A stretch of DNA of 64,000 nt from an uncultured Parasphingopyxis sp. (GTDB lineage Bacteria > Pseudomonadota > Alphaproteobacteria > Sphingomonadales > Sphingomonadaceae). The notes below the pieces were generated by a model. The model worked only from the letters and a program-made list of their open reading frames with translations. It did not search any database and was not told the origin of the DNA. How positions within the stretch are numbered: the stretch's first letter is position 1; every line of letters begins with the position of its first letter. A program made the translations under genes and the position numbers. This document shows positions 54,398 to 64,000 of the stretch, one piece after another. The stretch is from the NCBI GenBank assembly GCA_947259005.1, contig CAMYKP010000006.1, positions 248,001 through 312,000 on the forward strand, written 5' to 3'.

Positions 54398-54883
54398 ATG
54401 AAGTCCGCCTCGGCCGCGCTTGATGATATTGATCGTTTGATACTGGCGACGCTTCAGGATCAGGGCCGTATCACCAATGTCGAACTTGCCCGCCTTGCCG
54501 GGCTCACTGCGCCACCCTGTTTGCGACGCGTTCGCGCGCTTGAAGATAGCGGTGCGATCGAAAGCTATCACGCCAAGCTTGATCCGCGAACGCTGGGATA
54601 TGGAATTACCGTATTCGCGATGGTCAGCCTCAAGAGCCAGGCAGAAGAGGATCTGCGGGCCTTCGAAGATCATGTCGCCTCACTTCCGCTTGTGCGGGAA
54701 TGCCATATGCTGAACGGGGAGATCGATTTCATCCTCAAGATCGTGGCGCGCGACCTCCAGCATTTCCAAGGCTTTCTCACCTCCGGCCTCACAACGATCC
54801 CGAATGTCGAAAGCGTAAAGACCTCGCTGACGATTCGCACGGCCAAATCGCTACCCGGCGTGCCGGTCGATATCGATACCTAG
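54398..54883 (+). CDS. Lrp/AsnC-family transcriptional regulator
   Basis: The 161-residue protein has an N-terminal helix-turn-helix (ILATLQDQGRITNVELARLA, then PPCLRRVRALEDSGAI) and a RAM ligand-binding domain (PLVRECHMLNGEIDFILKIV). Divergent from the kinase gene with about 150 bases between, which hold the promoters. The ligand is unknown. Confidence 0.92.
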   Translation: MKSASAALDDIDRLILATLQDQGRITNVELARLAGLTAPPCLRRVRALEDSGAIESYHAKLDPRTLGYGITVFAMVSLKSQAEEDLRAFEDHVASLPLVRECHMLNGEIDFILKIVARDLQHFQGFLTSGLTTIPNVESVKTSLTIRTAKSLPGVPVDIDT

Positions 54884-54917
54884 CTGTCCGCCTGACGAAC
54901 GAACCCGCCAACAGGCT

Positions 54918-56183
54918 TTACCCGCCTGCTGTCGATTCCGGGGCAACCGCTGCTGGAGCAGAACGCGGAAGATCGGCATATATCCTCCACAATCGGGCGA
55001 TTGATGCCCGCGGTCCAACGACTTGATCGAGCGCTGTTCGAGCACCAGCGTAATCGCCTGTCCGGGCCAATGCCATTCCCAACCGGATATTGGCGAGTTC
55101 GGTGTCGACCGAACCTTTCTCGATCGCCGTGCGGTAGAGCGGTATTGCAGCGGCATATTCGCCAAGCGACATATAACCGTCCGCCGCTGACATGGCATTA
55201 GCGCCAGTTGCGGCACCCGCGGCAGCCTGTGCTCGTCCGGGAAGAGCGCTTCGCAGGCTTTGAGCCGCTGCAGTCGTTCCGCGGTCCAGCGTCGCAATTT
55301 CCGAATTTCCGCCGTCAAGCATGCTGTTGGCGCGTCCGGCACGCACGATGCGTTCGATTTCAGCTGGCAGCTGCCGGCCATTGGCCACGCGCGCATAGTC
55401 GCGATAGTCGAACTCGCCGGTCAATGCGCCAACAGCATCCTGCAAACGCCACAAATCGAGCGCAGCCTCGGGATCAGCCGCATAGGCTGTGCGATGCTGG
55501 ATCAGCACGTCGCGCCAATTGCGCTGCGTGGGATGTTCGGCGACCATCGCCTGGCCATAAGCGCCGATCCGGCCGACATCGTTCAGTCCCTGGGCCATGC
55601 TGATAGCCCGGCGATACCAGTCGACCGGAGTCGTCAGCCCGGCGGTGCGGTGAATTTCAAAGGCCCGTTCAACCAGCGTCAGCGCGTTCGCATGATCCCC
55701 GGTTTCATCGACCAGGCTCGCCATCGCAACGTATATGCGCGGATTGCTGGTGCCGGCATTGATCGCGGCCTGCAAATCGGCACGGGCGGCGTCGCCATTT
55801 TGCGCGTGATAGGAAATGCGAGCGCGGTGATAATAGAGGTCGGCACGCTGCGCCGCGGCGAGTAGCGGACTGGCAAGCAATGCGTTGATCGCCGTTACCT
55901 GGGCAGCTGTGTTGAATGTCCGGTTCGCCACATCGAGCTGCATGGTTGCCAGAACGTAGCGATCGCCATCTGTCCGGGCCGCAGTAGCAGCCTGGTTGAG
56001 AAAATTCGTGGCGGCAGGGAAATTGCTCTGCGCGATTGCGGCCTGCGCCTGTTCGGCGGCCTCCCTAACTTCACGGGAAAGCGAATATTCAAGTTCGGTG
56101 TCCTGTGCGGCGATTGGCGCACCGATCGGTATTGCTGCTGCGATTACGCCCGCAATTGCCAGCCCGGTCAGTTTGTTCAGCAT
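54918..56183 (-). CDS. Exported TPR-repeat protein, copy B
   Basis: The 421-residue product has a signal peptide (MLNKLTGLAIAGVIAAAIPI, cleavage near APIAAQD) and many 34-residue-type helical pairs (for example YYHRARISYHAQNGDAARAD, ALVERAFEIHR). The C-terminal part has GDYAGARTALDQV and ends near LPRSAPAAVAPES. GAGG before 56183 sets the start over 56195. It lies directly downstream of a paralogue. Confidence 0.8.
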   Translation of the reverse strand: MLNKLTGLAIAGVIAAAIPIGAPIAAQDTELEYSLSREVREAAEQAQAAIAQSNFPAATNFLNQAATAARTDGDRYVLATMQLDVANRTFNTAAQVTAINALLASPLLAAAQRADLYYHRARISYHAQNGDAARADLQAAINAGTSNPRIYVAMASLVDETGDHANALTLVERAFEIHRTAGLTTPVDWYRRAISMAQGLNDVGRIGAYGQAMVAEHPTQRNWRDVLIQHRTAYAADPEAALDLWRLQDAVGALTGEFDYRDYARVANGRQLPAEIERIVRAGRANSMLDGGNSEIATLDRGTTAAAQSLRSALPGRAQAAAGAATGANAMSAADGYMSLGEYAAAIPLYRTAIEKGSVDTELANIRLGMALARTGDYAGARTALDQVVGPRASIARLWRIYADLPRSAPAAVAPESTAGG

Positions 56184-56288
56184 CCCCGTCCTCAATCCTT
56201 TTCGATGGTCATATTGCGCATAAAGAAATGGGGGCGACGATACTATGTCGCCGCCCCCAAAATTCTTCCGCTTGTCCTGCGCTCCGGT

Positions 56289-57611
56289 CTATTCGGCGCT
56301 TGCAGGCTCGGCAGCGGCAGGAGCGGCACTCGCGCCGGCCTGTTCGTCCAGCCATTGCAGCCAGAAAGCCGCATGAGGCGCGCGATCGCCTGTCACCGCT
56401 TCGAATGCGGCGCGAGCCTGGTCGGTCTGGCCAGCGGCATAATATGTCGCACCCCTGCGCAGGTTCACGACACCGGCATCAACGCCGCCCTTGTCCAGAG
56501 CGAGCTGATACAGCTCCAGCGCCTTGGCTGTTTCGCCATAAGACGCATAAGCATCCGCCGTATTCAGAGCTACCCGGCCATTGGCCGAACTGCGTGCAGC
56601 GGCTTCGGATTCTGCGAGTCCGGCTCGATCGCCTGCAATGTTCGCGGCAATCTCCGAAGCAATCTCCTCATTGGCCGGAATTGCGCCACCTGCGACACTG
56701 CCCTGATAAATCGTCTGCGCTTCACGCGGCAGACCGCGCTGTGCTGCAAGCCGGACATATTCGTTGATGCTGTTCACATCGAGACCGTTGGTTGCACGCA
56801 TCAGGCGAAGCAAGTCGAGATTGGGCTGGTCTTCGAGCCGACCGGCAGTCTGATAAACGCGAAGAACTTCATTCCAGTTCTGGGCGGTCGGGTGCGAGCG
56901 CAAGAATGCCACGCCGAATTCCACAACCCTCGGAACATCGTTGGTTTGATAGGCTGCCCGGAACGGCACTGCGTGCCAGCTCGACGGAATTTCCACACCG
57001 GCATCGGTCAACGACTGAAAAGCCCTTGCAGCGGTAGCATAGCCGGCATCATGATCATTGGCGCTGAATTGCGCATCGGCAAGCCGGATCAGTGCGTCGC
57101 CATTGCTTGGATCGTAACGCAGCACGTTTTGAAACGCGGTTGCTGCCCGGGCATCCTCACCCCTGCTGCTTGCAGCATTGGCGAGGGCCAGCCAGAAGCT
57201 GGCGCGGCTTGCCATAGGCACACGATTACTCGCGAGCGACAGTTCCAGCGCCCGAACCTGCACCGCCTGGATGCTTTCGGCCGAACCGCCCTGCGCCTGG
57301 ATCCTGGCGGCATTCTGCAACATCACCTGGCCAATGATGAAACGATCATCCTCGTTCTGGATCAACGGCACTGCCGCCTCAAGCTGCGCCTGGATGGCAG
57401 CCGTGTCGGCCGGGCCGGCTTCGGATGCATCTGCTTCCAGAGCGGTCTGAGCGGCAACAACGGCCGCGCGCACTCCATCGGAAAGCTCTCCAGCGTCAAA
57501 TTCTTCGGCAACCTCTGCTTCCTGCATGGCGGCGGCTGGTGCCATTGCAACTACAGTCGTACCGCCAAAAACCAAAGCGGCAGCGAGGCTCATCGTGGAA
57601 ACCCGTTTCAT
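56289..57611 (-). CDS. Exported TPR-repeat protein, copy A
   Basis: The 440-residue product has a signal peptide (MKRVSTMSLAAALVFGGTTV, cleavage near APAAAMQ) and TPR-type repeats like those of copy B (AFQNVLRYDPSNGDALIRLA, ALELYQLALDKGGVDAG, YAAGQTDQARAAFEAVTGDR). It ends with an Ala/Pro-rich tail. GGAGAA precedes the ATG. The two likely arose by duplication and share about the same domain order. A scaffold or assembly role in the periplasm is plausible. Confidence 0.82.
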   Translation of the reverse strand: MKRVSTMSLAAALVFGGTTVVAMAPAAAMQEAEVAEEFDAGELSDGVRAAVVAAQTALEADASEAGPADTAAIQAQLEAAVPLIQNEDDRFIIGQVMLQNAARIQAQGGSAESIQAVQVRALELSLASNRVPMASRASFWLALANAASSRGEDARAATAFQNVLRYDPSNGDALIRLADAQFSANDHDAGYATAARAFQSLTDAGVEIPSSWHAVPFRAAYQTNDVPRVVEFGVAFLRSHPTAQNWNEVLRVYQTAGRLEDQPNLDLLRLMRATNGLDVNSINEYVRLAAQRGLPREAQTIYQGSVAGGAIPANEEIASEIAANIAGDRAGLAESEAAARSSANGRVALNTADAYASYGETAKALELYQLALDKGGVDAGVVNLRRGATYYAAGQTDQARAAFEAVTGDRAPHAAFWLQWLDEQAGASAAPAAAEPASAE

Positions 57612-57810
57612 TTACATTCTTCTCCTAAAATATCGCGTGCAACGTGCATCAAAAGCTGTTCGCCCCCTGCTACTAACGGATGGGGCAGAGAACAAGTTGC
57701 GATCTATGCGCAATTATATGGACGATCACCTCTGAACCCTGCTTGAACCGCTTGTTTCTTGCAAGAAATGGGCTTTTGACGCGCTCGGACGAAGCGGCTA
57801 ACCGGTCCGC

Positions 57811-58569
57811 ATGCTCATACTGATATCTCCCGCAAAATCGCTCGATTTCGAGAGCGAACCTGGTTCGTACGATTCGACGGCTCCCCGTTTTCCGGACGAA
57901 ACCCGGCGGCTTGTGTCGGCCGCTTCAAATCTTTCGAAGAAGAAACTGCAACAGATCATGCCTGTTTCGGACAAGCTGATCGAGCTCAATCATGGTCGGT
58001 ATCGGGAATTCTGGGACCAGCCGGAACGTGCGGCAATCTATGCCTTCTCAGGCGATGTTTACACCGGCTTCGAAGCGAAGACCCTCGATGATGAAGCAAT
58101 CCGCTTTGCGCAGGACCATCTGCGTATCCTGTCAGGTCTTTACGGCCTCCTGCGTCCGCTCGACGCGATTCGGCCCTACCGTCTCGAAATGGGAACGAAA
58201 TGGGCGCCGCGATACAAGAAGCTCACCGATTTCTGGGGCGACAAGATTGCCGCTACCGTGGCGGCCGATCTTGAGACCGACGGGTCAGGCACCATCATCA
58301 ACCTTGCAAGCCAGGAATATTGGGCAGCCGTGAACGGCGCGAAAGCCCTCAAAGACAGGCGCGTCATCACCATCGATTTCCGCGAAGAAGGTCCTAAGGG
58401 CTTACGGTTCAACAGTTTCGAGGCCAAACGGGCGCGCGGCATGATGGCTCGCTATATCTGCGAGCATGCGCTCACCGATCCTGAAGCCATCAAGGCCTTC
58501 GACAGCGATGGCTATCACTTCGTGCCAGACGGCTCGGACGAAAATGTCTGGCGCTTCGTCCGCAGCTAG
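57811..58569 (+). CDS. yaaA: Peroxide stress protein YaaA
   Basis: The 252-residue DUF328/UPF0246 protein starts MLILISPAKSLDFE and has QRAAIYAFSGDVYTGF (as ERAAIYAFSGDVYTGFEAKT), ILSGLYGLLRPLDAIRPYRL and VITIDFREEGPKG. YaaA limits free iron and DNA damage under hydrogen peroxide. The length is normal. It is divergent from TPR copy A; the gap of ~200 bases holds both promoters. Confidence 0.93.
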   Translation: MLILISPAKSLDFESEPGSYDSTAPRFPDETRRLVSAASNLSKKKLQQIMPVSDKLIELNHGRYREFWDQPERAAIYAFSGDVYTGFEAKTLDDEAIRFAQDHLRILSGLYGLLRPLDAIRPYRLEMGTKWAPRYKKLTDFWGDKIAATVAADLETDGSGTIINLASQEYWAAVNGAKALKDRRVITIDFREEGPKGLRFNSFEAKRARGMMARYICEHALTDPEAIKAFDSDGYHFVPDGSDENVWRFVRS

Positions 58570-58717
58570 CGCTTCCGGTTGAACGGCCTGTATTTCCACC
58601 CGAATTCGAGACCGCGAAGCCGCATGATCATCTGTGGATAAATCGGGCTTTCCGCTCGCTACTTTCCTGCGGTTTTGCTAGGGTTTTCACGATTATTACA
58701 TATTGGAAAGTAACGCT

Positions 58718-61430
<2,713 letters not shown>

Positions 61431-61441
<11 letters not shown>

Positions 61442-62285
61442 GGTGACCCCTTCGGGCCAAGCCTGCGGCGCTACCGTCACCGGTATCGACCTTTCGCAGC
61501 CGCTTTCCGACGAAACCGTTTCCGAAATCCGCGCGGCCTGGCTCAAGCACCATGTCCTGTCGTTTCCGGACCAGTCCCTTACCGATGACGATCTTGAGCG
61601 CTTCACATTGCATTTCGGTCCGTTCGGTGAGGATCCGTTTATCGCCCCGCTGCCGGACCGCGAACATATCATCGCGGTGAAACGCGAAGCGAACGAAACC
61701 GCCCCGCTCTTCGCCGAGAACTGGCACACCGACTGGAGCTTTCAGGAGCATCCGCCCGCCGGGACCTGCCTCTATGGCATCACCATCCCACCGATGGGCG
61801 GCGATACGCTCTATGCGAACCAACATGCCGCGCTCGACGCGATGCCCGCGGAGCTACGCGCCAAGATCGAAGGCTTGCAAGCCATTCATTCGGCGAAGAA
61901 CGCCTATGCGCCCGATGGCAGCTATGGCGATGCCGACAAGGCCAAGGGCCGCTCCATGGACATCCGCCCCTCCAGCGAGGCCGAAGCGACCCAGCTTCAC
62001 CCGATCATCCGCAATCACCCGGAAACCGGACGCGAAGGGTTGTTCAGCTGCATCGGCTATATCGCAGGTATTGACGGGATGGCGCAGGAAGAGGCCCTGC
62101 CCCTGCTCATGGAACTCTACCAATGGCAGACGCGCGACGAATTCATCTATCGCCACAAATGGGAACCCGGCATGCTCGCCATGTGGGACAACCGCTCGGT
62201 TCTGCACCGTGCGACCGGCGGCTATGAGGGGCATGACCGACTCCTCCACAGGACCACGATCGGGGCGTATCGCCAAGCCCGGTAA
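61431..62285 (+). CDS. TauD/TfdA-family 2-oxoglutarate dioxygenase
   Basis: The 284-residue enzyme has the iron-binding HxD in NWHTDWSF, the distal His in HRATGGYEGHDRLLHRTTI (His and Arg) and typical TauD start (ACGATVTGIDLSQPLSDE). It starts at GTG within the gyrA stop region (11 bases overlap). The substrate may be a sulfonate or other acid; no sulfur-uptake gene is near. Confidence 0.9.
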
Positions 62286-62330
62286 TCGGACGCTATCCTT
62301 GCCCCAACACTAATTGAACGGGCGGGTTTC

Positions 62331-63137
62331 ATGCGCAACATGTTGGCAATTCGGAAAGTCATTGATGCCAAAAGCCTGCTCGTCAGCGGACTGGCTGTTG
62401 CCTCGACATGGGCCTGTCTGCGCTACGGGATCACGGCAAACTTCCCGCTCACCCTGATCGCAACGGCCATCGTCTTTCCGATCGTGTTCGCCATCGGCCA
62501 TGCCTTCAAGCGTCGCGAAAATGCGCTCGACGATTACGGGATCATCAAGGCCCATGGCCGGGCCATATATTTTGCCGCACGCGACTGGCTGCCCGAACGA
62601 GACGAGGCACGGCTGCGCAGGATCGAAGCCATTCTCGGCCATCTGCTCAAAGGATGCCGCGATATGTTCAAAAGTCCGTTGAGCGAAATGCCCGTGCATG
62701 AGCGGCGCATCTATGTGGCATTTTCAGAACTGTCTGATTTCGTGAAGCAGATGCGGGGCGAAGGGCTGGCATCGGGGGAATGTTCGCGGTGCAACCAGTA
62801 TATCAGCAAGATGATCGTCTCGTTCGAACAGATCAAGCATATCTACCAGTATCGCACGCCGCGCACGCTGAACGCGTTCAGCGACTTTTTCATCGTCGTC
62901 CTGCCCGTGCTCTATGGCCCCTATTTCGCGCATGAGGCAGAAGAATATTCAATGGCACTGGTTTACGTAATGCCGGTCCTGTTCTCGATCATCCTGGTCG
63001 GTCTTTCGAACATCCAGGAACATCTGGAGGACCCCTTCGATCAAGTCGGGGAAGACGATGTGGCGATCAACGCCGAGAAGTTCGTTGCGCTGCTTGCCTG
63101 CGAGACGGATGAATGCGCGGAGGAAGTGACAACCTAG
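62331..63137 (+). CDS. Membrane protein, possibly bestrophin-like
   Basis: The 268-residue product has hydrophobic segments near residues 19-40 and 45-60, a soluble part with a Cys pair (GECSRCNQY), and two more segments near 185-235 (FSDFFIVVLPVLYGPYF, VMPVLFSIILVGLSNIQE). The motif HLEDPFDQVGEDDVAIN recalls the conserved acidic segment of bestrophin-like channels, but the fold was not checked. Its last 4 bases overlap the convergent next gene. Confidence 0.6.
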   Translation: MRNMLAIRKVIDAKSLLVSGLAVASTWACLRYGITANFPLTLIATAIVFPIVFAIGHAFKRRENALDDYGIIKAHGRAIYFAARDWLPERDEARLRRIEAILGHLLKGCRDMFKSPLSEMPVHERRIYVAFSELSDFVKQMRGEGLASGECSRCNQYISKMIVSFEQIKHIYQYRTPRTLNAFSDFFIVVLPVLYGPYFAHEAEEYSMALVYVMPVLFSIILVGLSNIQEHLEDPFDQVGEDDVAINAEKFVALLACETDECAEEVTT

Positions 63138-63808
63138 TCCTTCGGGTCAGCCGCCAGTGTCTGCACGACGCCCATCGCAATCATCGCCTGCCCGGTAAAA
63201 TAGAATGGCCATATCAGCAGATCCGGCAGGATGGAGCTTGCAAGCGGCCCCATGCGCGCAAAGATGAACAGGTCGGAGATCACGAAGAACATGGCGCCGA
63301 GGCCAACGGTGAAGCGGGAAAAGCGGCTGGTCCAGGCCAGCGCCGCCATCAGGGCCAACGGAGCAGCGTAAAGGGCGATGCCGGCTGCGCTGCTGCGATC
63401 GGCCGGAAAGGACCAGGACAGCCATATCACGACAGGCACCAGCAAAATCGCCAGCAATTTCTGGCTGAAACTGGTCTGTAACCGGCGGTTTCGGAAATAG
63501 AGGGTGATGGCGATCACGTGCCCGGCCATGAAGGCCATTCCGCCCTCGACCGTACCGATCGCCTCCAGCACTACATCGCCGGTAGCGCCCAGCGCCATCA
63601 CCAGCGCGAGCAGCGCGCCATCAAGCGACCGGGCCTGCATCGCCGCCCATACTGCCAGCAGCCCCACGCCCGCGCCTTTCCAGACGGTCAGCAGTACGGA
63701 AGGCTCCATGTAACGCCCTGCGATATAATAGCTGATGCCCGCCAGCAGCGCTGCAATCAGGGCCAGAGAGGCAAGGCCGCCGGCTTTTGTTGATGATTCT
63801 TCGGTCAT
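63134..63808 (-). CDS. YhhN-family (lysoplasmalogenase-like) membrane protein
   Basis: The 224-residue protein has about eight membrane spans and the YhhN motifs [35 protein letters not shown] and [13 protein letters not shown]. Homologues hydrolyse plasmalogen lysolipids. The family fold is clear; the substrate in this organism is not known. Confidence 0.85.
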   Translation of the reverse strand: MTEESSTKAGGLASLALIAALLAGISYYIAGRYMEPSVLLTVWKGAGVGLLAVWAAMQARSLDGALLALVMALGATGDVVLEAIGTVEGGMAFMAGHVIAITLYFRNRRLQTSFSQKLLAILLVPVVIWLSWSFPADRSSAAGIALYAAPLALMAALAWTSRFSRFTVGLGAMFFVISDLFIFARMGPLASSILPDLLIWPFYFTGQAMIAMGVVQTLAADPKD

Positions 63809-63908
63809 GCTGTCCTACAGGCCCCCTGATGTGCGTTTGCCTTGTACCAACCGGACAGGGCAAGGCAACGCACCGAGGATAATACCGCAAGTTTTGAGAC
63901 ATGGAAAA

Positions 63909-64000
63909 ATGAGCGACCAGCAAATTCACATTATCGGCGGCGGCCTGGCCGGGTCCGAAGCCGCATGGCAACTTGCTGAGCAGGGTGTGAAGGTGCGCTT
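63909..64000 (+). CDS. trmFO: tRNA (uracil-54) methyltransferase TrmFO, N-terminal part
   Basis: The first ~30 codons are visible before the right edge: [20 protein letters not shown] then [24 protein letters not shown] is the FAD-binding Rossmann loop of TrmFO, the folate-dependent enzyme that makes T54 in tRNA. Rest is outside the window. Confidence 0.85.
   Translation, partial: MSDQQIHIIGGGLAGSEAAWQLAEQGVKVR

Noticed and set aside
56205-57746. 513-codon open frame on the plus strand opposite the TPR genes
   Set aside because: It runs antisense through TPR copy A and has no protein-like features; the TPR genes have signal peptides and ribosome sites.

Overview
This window reads as a chromosomal stretch of a GC-rich alphaproteobacterium, most likely from the order Sphingomonadales. 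The pointers are the block dxr-rseP-bamA-skp-fabZ followed by rpmE, the dusB/ntrY/ntrX/hfq/hflX block, a fused ispDF gene, dense ATGA/TGATG start-stop overlaps, and an Hfq protein carrying two Sm domains in one chain. This placement rests on gene order and motifs, not on a database search.

Layout. 1-9330 is core: isoprenoid synthesis (dxr, cut by the left edge), site-2 protease rseP, outer-membrane assembly (bamA, skp) and fabZ. A cobalamin-uptake operon btuF-btuC-btuD on the minus strand, headed by a cobalamin riboswitch, sits between fabZ and rpmE. 9348-23261 is a genomic island of about 13.9 kb, inserted at the 3' end of a tRNA-Ser(UGA) gene and bounded by a 14-bp direct repeat. Its left part holds a tyrosine integrase, an AlpA/excisionase-like protein and a coupled run of DNA-binding or replication-like genes. 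The remainder is cargo of lower GC: a Cys-rich lipoprotein, two Rap1a/Tai-like exported proteins, a nuclease and a broken copy of it, an SRAP protein coupled to a 38-residue membrane protein, a HIRAN protein with a membrane anchor, an Ivy-like lysozyme-inhibitor candidate, other exported unknowns, and a NYN-domain nuclease pair at the tRNA end. No phage structural or conjugation genes are visible.

23447-46165 is core again: cell-wall enzymes (lytic transglycosylase, RlpA, DD-carboxypeptidase), tmk-holB-metG-tatD-MBL-aspartic protease, mazG, hflX-hfq-ntrX-ntrY-dusB, ispDF, pncC, a COQ10-like protein, lipA, carbonic anhydrase, putP, and a NYN/LOTUS protein. 46316-46793 is a small repeat unit: a GIY-YIG nuclease gene enclosed by a perfect 28-bp inverted pair of REP-like palindromes with a further variant palindrome inside. 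46806-64000 holds ettA, an M28 peptidase, a heptad-repeat lipoprotein, an HPt-like frame without a normal start codon, two tRNAs, a polysaccharide deacetylase coupled to an atypical histidine kinase, an Lrp regulator, two tandem TPR paralogues, yaaA, gyrA, a TauD-type dioxygenase, two membrane proteins and the start of trmFO.

The most interesting items are the REP-flanked GIY-YIG unit, the tRNA-Ser island whose cargo looks like protection of the envelope against foreign hydrolases, the NYN/partner gene pair at its attachment end, and the tandem Hfq.
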